Assembly (NCBI RefSeq): GCF_016917755.1
Contig: NZ_CP070326.1
Location: 1,860,001 to 1,924,000 of the forward strand
Direction of reading: 5' to 3'
Source: Streptomyces noursei
Lineage (GTDB): Bacteria; Actinomycetota; Actinomycetes; Streptomycetales; Streptomycetaceae
DNA length: 64,000 nucleotides
Translations under genes and position numbers: made by a program
Notes under the pieces: generated by a model
What the model saw: only the letters and a program-made list of their open reading frames with translations
What the model was told of the DNA's origin: nothing
Databases searched by the model: none
Part shown: one piece after another, positions 54,365 through 62,051 of the stretch
Numbering within the stretch: the stretch's first letter is position 1
Layout of the letters: every line of letters starts with the position of its first letter

Positions 54365-54743
54365 GCCCGCTTCCCTGGCCGACTATCGGGGCAAGGCCCT
54401 GCTGGTGGTGAACGTGGCGTCCAAGTGCGGGCTGACCCCGCAGTACACGGGGCTGGAGCGGCTCCAGCAGCAGTTCGCCGACCGCGGGTTCAGCGTGCTG
54501 GGCTTCCCCAGCAACCAGTTCGCGGGCCAGGAGCCCGGCTCGGCCGAGGAGATCGCCGCCTTCTGCTCGACGACGTACGGCGTCAGCTTCCCGTTGTTCG
54601 AGAAGACCGACGTCAACGGCGCGGACCGGCACCCGCTGTACGCCGAGCTGACCAGCACCCCGGACGCCGAGGGCGCGGCCGGCGACGTCCAGTGGAACTT
54701 CGAGGGTTTTCTCTCCAATGAACGTCACGCCATAGCGGCGTAA
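54324..54743 (+). pseudogene. Glutathione peroxidase, 3' end replaced by an integrated element
   Basis: The N-terminal 127 residues are a normal Cys-type glutathione (thioredoxin) peroxidase: catalytic Cys35 in LVVNVASKCGLTPQYTGLER, Gln in GFPSNQFAGQEPGSAEEIA, and Trp/Asn in GDVQWNFE. After WNFE (about 54705) the sequence departs from the family (GFLSNERHAIAA) and stops at 54743, some 30 residues early. The break is the left junction of the integrative element to the right, so the gene was probably its insertion target. It might keep activity, as all catalytic residues precede the break. Confidence 0.85.
54695..54727. other. Left junction (attL) of the integrative element inside gpx
   Basis: Gpx homology ends near 54705, and the integrase C-terminal codons, on the other strand, end at 54725. 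The crossover must lie in this 30-base interval, around CAGTGGAACTTCGAGGG. The matching attR with the rest of gpx should be to the right of the window. Confidence 0.6.
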
Positions 54744-54793
54744 CGCCCCTGGTCGAGCTTCCGCGCCTCTTTCCACACGGGGATGATCTCGAC
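54725..54793 (-). pseudogene. 3' fragment of the serine integrase gene
   Basis: The reverse strand reads VEIIPVWKEARKLDQGRYAA then MA and stop at 54725. It is open up to the IS3-type element and ends next to the gpx junction, as expected for the last codons of an integrase gene split by the IS. Its 5' part is at 56073-56738. Confidence 0.5.
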
Positions 54794-54820
54794 TGAGCTG
54801 CCCCGAGTTTCGTAGCGGCC
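54794..54820 (+). repeat. Left inverted repeat of the IS3-family element
   Basis: 27 bases TGAGCTGCCC...GTAGCGGCC, matching the reverse complement of 56068-56094 at 20 positions. It lies just downstream of the transposase stop. Confidence 0.8.
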
Positions 54821-54833
54821 GGTTTGCGTGTTT

Positions 54834-55712
54834 TCAGGCGGCGTTGGGGTTCGCCTGGGATCGGTAGTAGTGGGCCTCGAATTCCTCGGGTGGAAGGTAA
54901 TCGAGGGCGGAGTGAAGGCGCTCGGTGTTGTACCAGCCGACCCACTGGACGACAGCGCGTTCGACCTGGCCAGCGTCGTGCCAGGGCCCTTGGTGTTCGA
55001 TCAGTTCGGCCTTGAAGGTGCCGTTGAGGGCCTCGGCCATGGCGTTGTCATAGCTGTCGGCGACGGAGCCGACGGACGCGGTCGCGCCGGCCTCGATGAG
55101 CCGTTCGCCGTAGCGGATGGACACGTATTGCGAACCGCGGTCGCTGTGATGAATGAGACCCGAGCCCTTCTTGATCCCGCGCCGCCACAGGGCCATCTCC
55201 AGGGCGTCCAGTGGAAGATCGGTGCGCATGTGGGTGGCAAGCTGCCATCCGACGATCATCCGCGAGTACACGTCCAGGACGAAGGCGACGTAGACCCAGC
55301 CCGACCAGGTGCGGATGTAGGTGAGGTCGGCGACCCAGAGCTGGTTGGGGCGGTGGGCGGTGAAGTGCCGGTTGACCAGGTCCGGCGGTCTGGGAGCGGA
55401 CGGCTCGGGGATGGTGGTGCGGCGCCGCTGCCCGCGGATCACGCCTTCCAGGCCGTCCTCGCGCATCAGCCGCTCGATGGTGCAGCGGGCCGCGGCGATG
55501 CCCTCGCGCCCCAGCTGGCGGTGGATGCGTCTGGCTCCGTAAGTCTCGCCGGAAGCAGCGTGGATACGGCGGATGCGTTCGGTGAGGTGTGCGTCGCGCT
55601 GGCGCCGGGCGGACATCGGGCGCTTGCGGCGGGCGTTGTATGCCGAGACCGACAGGTCCAGTTCCCGGCATACGGGCTCGACCCCGAAGTCGTCGCGGAG
55701 GTGGTTGATCAC
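54834..55712 (-). CDS. IS3-family transposase OrfB (integrase core)
   Basis: 292 residues with an HTH_21-like N-terminus (YGARRIHRQLGREGIAAARC) and an rve integrase core. DDE residues: Asp in LWVADLTYIRTWSGWVYVAF, Asp in LIHHSDRGSQYVSIRYGERL, Glu in YDNAMAEALNGTFKAELIEH. C-terminus NTERLHSALDYLPPEEFEAH is typical. Produced by frameshift from OrfA. Intact. Confidence 0.93.
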   Translation of the reverse strand: MINHLRDDFGVEPVCRELDLSVSAYNARRKRPMSARRQRDAHLTERIRRIHAASGETYGARRIHRQLGREGIAAARCTIERLMREDGLEGVIRGQRRRTTIPEPSAPRPPDLVNRHFTAHRPNQLWVADLTYIRTWSGWVYVAFVLDVYSRMIVGWQLATHMRTDLPLDALEMALWRRGIKKGSGLIHHSDRGSQYVSIRYGERLIEAGATASVGSVADSYDNAMAEALNGTFKAELIEHQGPWHDAGQVERAVVQWVGWYNTERLHSALDYLPPEEFEAHYYRSQANPNAA

Positions 55713-56020
55713 CGCGTCGGCCTCGTGCGGGGCTGGTCGAGCTCCTTCGCGAAAAACACGCTGGCGGCCTTCAGGATCTCGTTCGCCCGTCGCAACTCGG
55801 CTATCTCTTTGCGGAGTTGGGCCAGCTCAGTCCGCTCGGCCGTGGTCAGCAGGTCGGACCGGCTGCCCTGGTCGGCCTCGGCCTGGCGGACCCAGCCACG
55901 CAGGGCTTCCTTGTGGATACCGAGGTCACGGGCCACGTGAGCGACCGGACGGCCTGAGGTCTGGACTTCGCGGACGGCTCGCTCGCGCAGCTCGTCGGGG
56001 TACTTCCGTGGTGCGGGCAT
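55709..56020 (-). CDS. IS3-family transposase OrfA (HTH, leucine zipper)
   Basis: 103 residues: the HTH_Tnp_1 domain (KYPDELRERAVREVQTSGRP, DLGIHKEALRGWVRQAEADQ) followed by a heptad region (ELAQLRKEIAELRRANEILK). The end of the frame overlaps OrfB, where programmed -1 frameshifting is usual. Start ATG 56020. Confidence 0.92.
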   Translation of the reverse strand: MPAPRKYPDELRERAVREVQTSGRPVAHVARDLGIHKEALRGWVRQAEADQGSRSDLLTTAERTELAQLRKEIAELRRANEILKAASVFFAKELDQPRTRPTR

Positions 56021-56067
56021 CGGACCTGCGTTCTCCCATCTGCCGAGGCGATCATGCCTGGCTTCAG

Positions 56068-56094
56068 GGCCGCTACAAAATCCGGTTCAGTTCA
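56068..56094 (-). repeat. Right inverted repeat of the IS3-family element
   Basis: 27 bases beginning GGCCGCTAC and ending GGTTCAGTTCA. The premature stop codon of the truncated integrase (56073-56075) falls inside it. Confidence 0.8.
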
Positions 56095-56738
56095 GCCAGG
56101 GGTTTGAACCCGGTTCCGTTGAGGTACCGGGCGTAGAGCTCGACGACGACGTCGCGCAGCTCCGGGTCGATCTCATAGCGCTCTTGCTGGAGTGCTCCGG
56201 TCTCGGGGTCGTACCTCTTGTGCCAGATGTAGCCGAACCGCGGCTTGCCCATCGCGGGAAGCTGGGCGTTGCGGCGGTAGTCGTGTGCTTCCTTCCACTG
56301 CTCGCCGATGCGGTCGGCCTCGAACGCGGCAACCTCGAACAGCACACCGCGGGTGAACCGGCCGGTTGCGGTCCGCGGGTCGGCATCCTCAGTGGCCGAG
56401 TAGAGCTGTCCCCCGACCTTCTCAACGCGGGTGAGGTTAATCGCGACGCCGTGTCGACTACGGCCGAACCGGCTGAACTTCCATACGGCGATCTCCTTTG
56501 CGATGCCGCCCTCAATGGCCGCGATGGCCTTCATGATCTTGCGATGGAAGTTGGTACCGGTGGCGTCGAGGTCGATCACCCACTGCACGATGCGCCGCCG
56601 TGTGCGCTTGGCCCAGTCCTCGATACTGGTCCGTTGCAGCTCTGGGCTGATCTTCTCTTCTTTCCAGGTCGAGACCCGTATGTACCCGATGGCGGGTATC
56701 AGTTCACCGAACGTGTCGGCGGGCGGCTGGACTTCCAT
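56073..56738 (-). pseudogene. Large serine integrase, 5' part (interrupted by IS3-family element)
   Basis: 221 residues of a serine recombinase. Catalytic Ser23 is in IPAIGYIRVSTWKEEKISPE. The resolvase domain continues with EIAVWKFSRFGRSRHGVAIN and GRFTRGVLFEVAAFEADRIG, and the start of the recombinase domain is seen in AQLPAMGKPRFGYIWHKRYD. The frame ends at TAG 56073 inside the IS repeat, so the zinc and coiled-coil DNA-binding parts are lost. The element is therefore probably locked in place. Start ATG 56738. Confidence 0.88.
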
Positions 56739-56822
56739 AGGTTCCCCTGTTCCTCGGTGAAGTCATCGGCCTTGCGGGATTGTTCGACGGATGGCGGCGC
56801 GGTGGTCCGCGCGCCTTAACGA

Positions 56823-56852
56823 CGAAGGGCCCACCGAGTGGTGGGCCCTTCG
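56823..56852. terminator. Strong terminator hairpin upstream of the integrase gene
   Basis: Perfect 13-bp stem CGAAGGGCCCACC (56823-56835) with GGTGGGCCCTTCG (56840-56852) and a GAGT loop, 15 bases after the stop of the leftward membrane-protein gene. It should end that transcript before the integrase gene. Confidence 0.88.
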
Positions 56853-56867
56853 GCAGTGACTTGGGAG

Positions 56868-57215
56868 TCAAGTCATGGCCCTCTCAGGTTTGTTGTGGGG
56901 ACCATCGTGCAGGATGGCGACTTTGTTGACCGCCGTGGGGGCGACGCCCGGTTGCACTCGGCCTTCTCGTACGTCCTCGTAGCACTGGAAGTAGCCAGCC
57001 TTGGCGTGGTGTTCGGCCTCGGCTTCGACTTTGCGGAGGGTCATTCGCCATGCACTGATGAGCAAGGCCGGAACGGCGATCAGGGTGGTGATGCCACCGG
57101 CGTAGAGCGGTGCGACGTGCTCAGAGTGCAGGAGACCCTCGCCAAGCAGGGTGAGGGCAGCGACGACGACAGACGCGAGGGCGTACATGACGGTGTGCAG
57201 GGTGCGTCGAGACAT
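56868..57215 (-). CDS. Two-pass membrane protein of the integrative element
   Basis: 115 residues with two hydrophobic segments (TVMYALASVVVAALTLLGEG and GGITTLIAVPALLISAWRMT) and a hydrophilic C-terminal half (EAEAEHHAKAGYFQCYEDVR). Function unknown; possibly superinfection exclusion or maintenance. It follows the repressor gene by 11 bases and is probably cotranscribed with it. Start ATG 57215. Confidence 0.65.
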   Translation of the reverse strand: MSRRTLHTVMYALASVVVAALTLLGEGLLHSEHVAPLYAGGITTLIAVPALLISAWRMTLRKVEAEAEHHAKAGYFQCYEDVREGRVQPGVAPTAVNKVAILHDGPHNKPERAMT

Positions 57216-57226
57216 GGTTTTCCTTG

Positions 57227-57643
57227 TTACTTACTGGTGCCGCCTCTCTCGGGTGTTTCGTCGAGGAGTGCGTTCACCATGGACATGACCGCGGCTTTGT
57301 GTGCCGGCCTGGTGATGCCGAGCGCCGCGAGCGCTTCGTCGGTACTGATCGACGTGGGCCGTTCGACTTCGGCCTCGGGGATGATGCCGGCCAGTACCAG
57401 GAGCGGGGTTAGCGGGACGTTGAGCGCCTGAGCGACCTTGCCGAGAGTGGCAGGGTCAGCTCCGCCGTCGTCCCGCAACAAGCGTGAGACGGTCGCTTGA
57501 GGGATGCCTGATTCGTCGGCAAAGGCTCGCCGGCCGCCTCCCCTCTGCGAGAGGTTGTATCCGCGACGCTGCAATTCGTCATGGAGCCACCGACCAACGG
57601 TGAGCGCTCCACCGGGCTGTGGGAGACGGGCCTGGGGTTTCAT
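57227..57643 (-). CDS. Phage-type HTH repressor
   Basis: 138 residues: N-terminal XRE HTH (VGRWLHDELQRRGYNLSQRG, FADESGIPQATVSRLLRDDG, ATLGKVAQALNVPLTPLLVL) and a short C-terminal part (SISTDEALAALGITRPAHKA). Start ATG 57643; upstream codons in frame are unconserved. It diverges from the early operon and so is likely its repressor (lysogeny or excision control), acting on repeats at 57856-57912. Confidence 0.75.
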   Translation of the reverse strand: MKPQARLPQPGGALTVGRWLHDELQRRGYNLSQRGGGRRAFADESGIPQATVSRLLRDDGGADPATLGKVAQALNVPLTPLLVLAGIIPEAEVERPTSISTDEALAALGITRPAHKAAVMSMVNALLDETPERGGTSK

Positions 57644-57855
57644 GCTTGCAATGTACCGCGCACGGGCGATCGCTAACGCACTGGCGGCGATTTTTAGGCA
57701 TGGCTTTGACCCCCTTTTGACGCACCCAGGGTGACGAACACCCCTGGTGACTGATCGTACACATGATCGCTGCGTTAGATACAAGCGGATAAGTGCACGT
57801 TGCGTGATTTACCCACCCATCCGACGCTACCCCCCACCACCGACAACGGGCCTTG
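57644..57855. other. Left half of the repressor/early-operon intergenic region
   Basis: No gene. GC content is clearly lower than in the flanks (for example ACTGATCGTACACATGATCG near 57750), consistent with promoters for the leftward repressor transcript. Confidence 0.5.
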
Positions 57856-57912
57856 ATCAATCTAACTTCCACTCGCGATTGATACCTGCTACGTTCCACT
57901 CGTGATTGATAC
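57856..57912. promoter_or_regulatory. Operator/promoter repeats of the early operon
   Basis: Two 19-base near-identical direct repeats, TTCCACTCGCGATTGATAC (57867-57885) and TTCCACTCGTGATTGATAC (57894-57912), start 27 bases apart. ATCAATC (57856-57862) mirrors the GATTGAT of the first copy. The rightward operon starts 28 bases after the second copy. A related string precedes the ssb gene (62275-62292), so this is probably a shared regulatory signal of the element. Confidence 0.65.
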
Positions 57913-57939
57913 ATCGTACTCACGAGAGGTCGTACGGAC

Positions 57940-58149
57940 GTGGCCTACACCCCTGCCCATCTGATCGCCGCCGCCCAGACGCACGGCGACCACACCACCG
58001 CCGAAATCGCGCGCCGCCTCGGCGTCCCCTACGTCTCCGCCTACCGGTGGGTGACCGGGCGCCACGCGCCCGGCCCGGAGGGGCTCGCCGCCATCGAGCG
58101 GGCCTATGGCGTCACCGCGGCCACGATCTTCACCGGGGAGGCGCCGTGA
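57940..58149 (+). CDS. Cro-like small HTH protein
   Basis: 69 residues, nearly all one helix-turn-helix domain (DHTTAEIARRLGVPYVSAYR, WVTGRHAPGPEGLAAIERAY). Start GTG 57940 is preceded by GAGAGG. As first gene of the rightward early operon, divergent from the repressor, it may be the antagonist of that repressor or an excision-control factor. Confidence 0.7.
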   Translation: MAYTPAHLIAAAQTHGDHTTAEIARRLGVPYVSAYRWVTGRHAPGPEGLAAIERAYGVTAATIFTGEAP

Positions 58150-58361
58150 TCACCTCCAAGGAAGAGGCGTTTGCCGCCGCCCGCGCCGTGCTGGATCGGG
58201 CCCGCGCCCGCCGTGACTCCATGCCCATACGCGCTGCGGCCGAGGCCGCCGCCGTCGGCAGCGCCCACACCGCCGACGAGATCGAACTCATCTTGCGCCG
58301 TCTGCGCCGCCAGGCCGCCGCGGATCCCACCCGCGCGGCAGACCTGCCTGCCGCGGCCTGA
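58146..58361 (+). CDS. Small helical protein of the early operon
   Basis: 71 residues (SKEEAFAAARAVLDRARARR, SAHTADEIELILRRLRRQAA), predicted to be helical and charged. Start GTG 58146 overlaps the stop of the Cro-like gene (GTGA), so it is translationally coupled. No known family. Confidence 0.65.
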   Translation: MITSKEEAFAAARAVLDRARARRDSMPIRAAAEAAAVGSAHTADEIELILRRLRRQAAADPTRAADLPAAA

Positions 58362-58410
58362 CGCCGCCGGCCTCGACCTCACCCTCGCCCCACACTCGAA
58401 GGAATCAGCG

Positions 58411-59430
58411 ATGACCGTCGTCACCCTCGCCGACCACCAGGCTCAGCAGCAGCACCTCGCCGCCCCCTCCATGCCCCGCATGTCGGTCGAGACCAAGCTC
58501 GACTACTGCCGCGCGTTCGCCGCGTCCGGTCTGCTCCCCCGCCAGTTCCGCGGGCAACCGGCCAACCTGCTCTATGCGGTCGAGTACGCCGAGAGTCTCG
58601 GCCTGCACCCCATGGTCGCCATCACCGGCGTGCACGTAATCGAGGGCAAGCCGAGCGCGTCATCGGCCCTGATCTCCGCCCTTGTCCGGCGCGCCGGGCA
58701 CCGGTTGCGTATCAAGGGCGACGCGACGGCCGCCGTTGCTCAGGTCATCCGCACCGATGACCCCGACTGGACGTTCGAGGTTCGGTTCACCATCGAGGAC
58801 GCGCGCCGGGCCGGGCTGCTCGGCAAGGATGTGTGGAAGAAGTACCCGGCATCGATGCTCAAGGCCCGCGCGCTATCCGCTGTCGCTCGGGACGCCTGCG
58901 AAGAGGCGTTGTTCGGCATCCACTACACCCCCGAGGAACTCGGGGCCGTGGTCGACCAGGAGGGGAACCCGGTCTACCTCGCCGGAGAGATCCAGCAGGA
59001 CACCGGCGAGCAGGCTCCGCAGGACGTCGAGCAGCCCGACTTCCTCGCCCTGGCGCAGGACTGCCCGGACGCCGACGCCGTGCGCGCGGTGTGGGGACAG
59101 GCCAAAGCCGCGGGCGCCCCGGCCGACTACCTCGCCCAGGTCGCCGCGATCGGCCGGAACAAGCCTGGCGCCAAGGTGGCTGAGCAGCCGCCGGCCGAGG
59201 TGGTCGAGGACGTCGTCGAGGCTGAGCCAGCCGGTGACGCCCAGATAGCCGCAGACACCGCTACCGCTCGGGCCGAGATGTACGACGCTGCGCAGGCCGC
59301 CGGCCTCGACGTCGAGGAGGCCAACGAGGCATTCGAGGCGGCGCACGGGTGCCAAGCCGTCTTCGCCACCGCGGAGCAGTTGCGAGCCCAGGCCGCCGAC
59401 CTGCGTGAGGCCGTCGAGGGGGACCGGTGA
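58411..59430 (+). CDS. RecT-family single-strand annealing recombinase
   Basis: A 339-residue RecT protein. Motifs: MSVETKLDYCRAFAASGLLP, VEYAESLGLHPMVAITGVHV, IEGKPSASSALISALVRRAG, WKKYPASMLKARALSAVARD and ACEEALFGIHYTPEEL, which match the RecT/Bet-like annealing domain of actinophages. The C-terminal 120 residues are acidic and variable. It anneals complementary strands during element recombination. ATG 58411 follows GAAGGAA. An exonuclease partner would be expected; the next gene is a candidate but shows no nuclease motif. Confidence 0.85.
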   Translation: MTVVTLADHQAQQQHLAAPSMPRMSVETKLDYCRAFAASGLLPRQFRGQPANLLYAVEYAESLGLHPMVAITGVHVIEGKPSASSALISALVRRAGHRLRIKGDATAAVAQVIRTDDPDWTFEVRFTIEDARRAGLLGKDVWKKYPASMLKARALSAVARDACEEALFGIHYTPEELGAVVDQEGNPVYLAGEIQQDTGEQAPQDVEQPDFLALAQDCPDADAVRAVWGQAKAAGAPADYLAQVAAIGRNKPGAKVAEQPPAEVVEDVVEAEPAGDAQIAADTATARAEMYDAAQAAGLDVEEANEAFEAAHGCQAVFATAEQLRAQAADLREAVEGDR

Positions 59431-59975
59431 GCGCCGAGGACATCAAGGCCGCGACCACCCGTGAGGCCGTGCTGAAAGCACTGTTGGACGAGGTGAAGGC
59501 CGCTTACGAGGAGGCGCGCACGGAGGTGCAGCACCACCTCGACGCCGCCCAGGAAGCCACCGGAGCACGGCAGTTCGCCGCCAGCCTGCCGGACGGTACG
59601 AAGGTGGGCACCATCTCGCTCACGGGCGGGGAACCGGCCGCGCAGATCGTCGACGAGCAGGCGTTCACGGCCTGGGCCCGAACGGCGTTCCCGGCCGAGC
59701 GCGTAACGCGGATCGTCAAAGAGATGCGGGCCGCGTTCGTCGAGCGGCTGCTCGGCGAGATGACCGCGGCCGGTGTGCCGCAGATCGTCGACCCGGCCTC
59801 GGGCGAGGTGCATGAGGTGCCCGGGGTGGAGATCCGGCCCACGAGGCGCCGCTCGCACTCCGTGCGGTTCGCCAAGGGTGGCAAGGGCCTCGTCGGCGAG
59901 GCGTGGCGTACGGGCGTGTTGGCGCCCCTGGTGCTGCCCATGCTCGCCCCCGGCACGGCAGATGACGCCGCATGA
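59427..59975 (+). CDS. Phage protein coupled to recT, unknown function
   Basis: 182 residues from GTG 59427, overlapping the recT stop (GTGA). Helical N-terminal half (AVLKALLDEVKAAYEEARTE) and a basic, Gly-rich later part (RPTRRRSHSVRFAKGGKGLV). Homologues occur next to recT in actinophages, but I know no activity. No PD-(D/E)xK motif is visible. Confidence 0.7.
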   Translation: MSAEDIKAATTREAVLKALLDEVKAAYEEARTEVQHHLDAAQEATGARQFAASLPDGTKVGTISLTGGEPAAQIVDEQAFTAWARTAFPAERVTRIVKEMRAAFVERLLGEMTAAGVPQIVDPASGEVHEVPGVEIRPTRRRSHSVRFAKGGKGLVGEAWRTGVLAPLVLPMLAPGTADDAA

Positions 59976-60103
59976 GGTGCGGCCACTGGGACGGCTCGGA
60001 GCGCCGCTACTGCGGCGCGCCGGGCACCCGCCGGTACGTCATCGGCCATCGCTGCCCCCTGCACTCCCCTGCCGCTCTGAAAGACCCATCAAGCCGCATG
60101 TAA
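59972..60103 (+). CDS. 43-residue Cys/His zinc-ribbon-like protein
   Basis: A very short gene from ATG 59972 (overlapping the previous stop, ATGA) to TAA 60103. Residues RCGHWDGSERRYCGAPGTRR and IGHRCPLHSP give three Cys and several His spaced like a small zinc finger, as found in many actinophage early proteins. The start of the next gene follows after GGAAGG. Confidence 0.6.
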   Translation: MRCGHWDGSERRYCGAPGTRRYVIGHRCPLHSPAALKDPSSRM

Positions 60104-60113
60104 GGAAGGCGCG

Positions 60114-60932
60114 TTGAGCCTCGACGCCATGGACTGGGTATGGACCCGGTCCGCCGCCAAAGGAACGGCGCGCATGGTGCTGCTCGCCATCGCCGACAAG
60201 TGCCCCGGCCCCGACTGCACCGCCTACGCGGGCACGACCATGCTCGTGCAGCGGACGAACTCGGCCCGCTCGTCCGTCGTGACCGCCGTCGACAAGCTGC
60301 TCGAAACTGGCGAGTTGGAAGTCGTCAAGGGCAAGACCGGCCCGCGCCGAGAGACCGTGTATCGGCTCCCGCTCGCCGTCGGCCACCACAGGGCCGAGTC
60401 CGATTCGGCCCCTTATGGGGGTCCGAAATCCGGACCGGTACGGAATCCGGACCGGTCCGAGAACCGGACCCCCGGGGGTACAGATTCCGGACCCCAGGGG
60501 TACGAAAACCGGACCCCCACCGGTCCGGAATCCGGACCCCAGAACGCATATGAACGCAATCACCAAGAAGAACAGCAGCAGCCGCGCGCGGGTGCGTCAC
60601 CGGTAGTCGAGCAACTGCGCCCCCTCGACGCCGCCGGAGTCGAGGTCAGGTGGACGCTCGGACTCGGCGAGCAGCGCGACGTATGGCGCCTGGTCCAGGC
60701 GCACGGCGCCGCCGCCCTGGTTGATCTCGCCGCCCGCCGCACCCACCCCGACGACGGCCCCAAACCGGCCCGCTACTGGCTGCGTGTCTGGTCCGACCTC
60801 GACCACGCCCCCGCCGCCACGCCGCACGGCTCCAACGTCGTCCCGCTACGGCCCGCGCCGGCTGCTCCCACCAGCCATACCGACAACTTGGCAGCAGGGC
60901 TCGCCCTGTTGGAGAAGGAAGGATTCGCCTAA
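60114..60932 (+). CDS. Candidate replication initiator with N-terminal winged helix and iterons in its gene
   Basis: 272 residues from TTG 60114 (GGAAGG at 60104-60109). The N-terminal 100 residues are a winged-helix domain (DWVWTRSAAKGTARMVLLAI, SARSSVVTAVDKLLETGELE, PRRETVYRLPLAVGH) like phage replication proteins. A central low-complexity linker (about residues 102-143) is encoded by six 17-bp repeats. The C-terminal part (VEVRWTLGLGEQRDVWRLVQ, GPKPARYWLRVWSDLDHAP) may contact host replication proteins. The arrangement resembles phage lambda O with ori inside the gene. Function is inferred from this layout and from nearby recT and ssb. Confidence 0.65.
   Translation: MSLDAMDWVWTRSAAKGTARMVLLAIADKCPGPDCTAYAGTTMLVQRTNSARSSVVTAVDKLLETGELEVVKGKTGPRRETVYRLPLAVGHHRAESDSAPYGGPKSGPVRNPDRSENRTPGGTDSGPQGYENRTPTGPESGPQNAYERNHQEEQQQPRAGASPVVEQLRPLDAAGVEVRWTLGLGEQRDVWRLVQAHGAAALVDLAARRTHPDDGPKPARYWLRVWSDLDHAPAATPHGSNVVPLRPAPAAPTSHTDNLAAGLALLEKEGFA
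60420..60538. repeat. Six 17-bp iteron-like repeats inside the replication-protein gene
   Basis: Copies start at 60420, 60437, 60454, 60477, 60499 and 60522. Consensus is close to GGTCCGRAATCCGGACC, itself partly palindromic (GGTCCG against CGGACC). The first three are head-to-tail without spacer; the others are spaced 22-23 bases, about two helical turns. A less GC-rich segment follows (AACGCATATGAACGCAATCA from 60543). Likely binding sites of the encoded protein and a possible replication origin. Confidence 0.8.
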
Positions 60933-61632
60933 TGCAGCACGCCCACGTCGCCGCCCTGTTGAACTTCGCCGCCACCCTCGACAGCCGCGTACGTCGCGTC
61001 ATGGCCAGCCCCGAGCAGTCCGCGGCCACCATCCGCACGTGGACGCAGGCCCTCGACGGCATCCCCGCGGAGTCCGAGGCCGCTGGCTGGGACGTCGGCC
61101 GCGCTGTGCGCCGCTACTACGAACAGCGCAACGGCGACCGCAGCGCACAGTTCCGGCCGATCGAGCCGCACGACCTACTCGCCGCCTTCGCACCGCACCG
61201 CGCCGAGTTGATGAACCGCCACACCGACCCGGCGCCGGCGGTCGACCCGGACCACGTCGACGCCTACCTCGCCGAGCTGCGCACCTCGCGCACGGCCGTC
61301 GCCACCGGCCAGGCCGCGCCCGTCGAGCACCCCCAGCTCACCGGCGGACCGCACCCCGCCATCGAGGCCCGCCTCGCCGCCATCGGCAGCCCCACCCGCC
61401 GGCCGTCCGGCAGCAACTCGCCGCCTACCGGCCCACCAAGGCCCGCCGCGAGGCCACCGTCGCCGCCGGCCAGCCCGACCCCCTGTCGGTGCCGTGCCCC
61501 TGGTGCCAGGCCGAGAGGGAGCAGCCGTGCCGCGGCGGATGGCGCCCCAACGGCAAAGGCCGCCGCACCAAGACCACCCCGCACGACAGCCGAACCGAAC
61601 TCGCCGCCAATCCCCAGGGAGTTGCAGCATGA
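60932..61632 (+). CDS. Phage protein with C-terminal Cys-rich domain, frameshift inside
   Basis: From ATG 60932 (overlapping the previous stop, TAATG) about 155 residues read well (LLNFAATLDSRVRRVMASPE, EQRNGDRSAQFRPIEPHDLL), then turn to nonsense. Meaningful coding continues in the -1 frame from about 61400 (AVRQQLAAYRPTKARREATV, LSVPCPWCQAEREQPCRGGW) to the stop at 61632, which overlaps the next ATG. The VPCPWCQAxxxxPC part is a zinc-binding tail common in actinophage proteins. Either an indel near 61390-61405 or a programmed -1 frameshift must join the two. Confidence 0.6.
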
Positions 61633-62051
61633 GCCGCAAGAACTTCCGCCTTACCGCCACGTGGCCCACCCCTGCACCCCGCGTGCAGTTCCAGACGTCC
61701 GACCGCAAACGCCTCTACTCCAAAGCCCGGACGTGGGCAGGCGAGGGCGCCGTCGTCGTGATCGAGAAAGCCCGCGGCGCGCGGTGGCTGCCCGACACCA
61801 CCCTCGACGGCCCCGCCATGCTCGCCGAGCAGCAGCACCAGGCCGCCGAGAAGGAAGCCGCCGCCCGCCGGGCCGCCGCCGAGGCCGAACTCGCCACGCG
61901 CACCGCCCGGTTCGTCGACAACCTGCTCGCCGAGCACAACCAGGCCGAGCACGACCGGCACGCCCGACTCATGCAGGCCCTGCCCGTCCCCCGGCGCGCC
62001 TCAGGCCGACTCGCCGCCGCACACGTCGTTGCCGGCCGGGGCATCCGATGA
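61629..62051 (+). CDS. Phage hypothetical protein, coiled-coil
   Basis: 140 residues from ATG 61629 (ATGA overlap). Start RKNFRLTATWPTPAPRVQFQ, then a long charged helix (QQHQAAEKEAAARRAAAEAE, LATRTARFVDNLLAEHNQAE). Function unknown. Confidence 0.65.
   Translation: MSRKNFRLTATWPTPAPRVQFQTSDRKRLYSKARTWAGEGAVVVIEKARGARWLPDTTLDGPAMLAEQQHQAAEKEAAARRAAAEAELATRTARFVDNLLAEHNQAEHDRHARLMQALPVPRRASGRLAAAHVVAGRGIR

Larger units (their letters stand above)
54794..56094 (-). mobile_element. IS3-family insertion sequence inside the serine integrase gene
   Basis: A 1.3-kb element with imperfect 27-base inverted repeats at 54794-54820 and 56068-56094 (20 of 27 match; both contain GTAGCGGCC), an OrfA (55709-56020) and an OrfB (54834-55712) that overlap by four bases. 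The flanks (GAC left, GCC right) are not a clean target duplication. Because the integrase central part (several hundred codons) is missing between the two flanks, a deletion accompanied or followed insertion. Confidence 0.9.

Noticed and set aside
60420..60538. The iteron array as a CRISPR array
   Set aside because: Units are 17 bp with no or 5-6 base spacers, lie inside a coding gene, and have no cas genes nearby.
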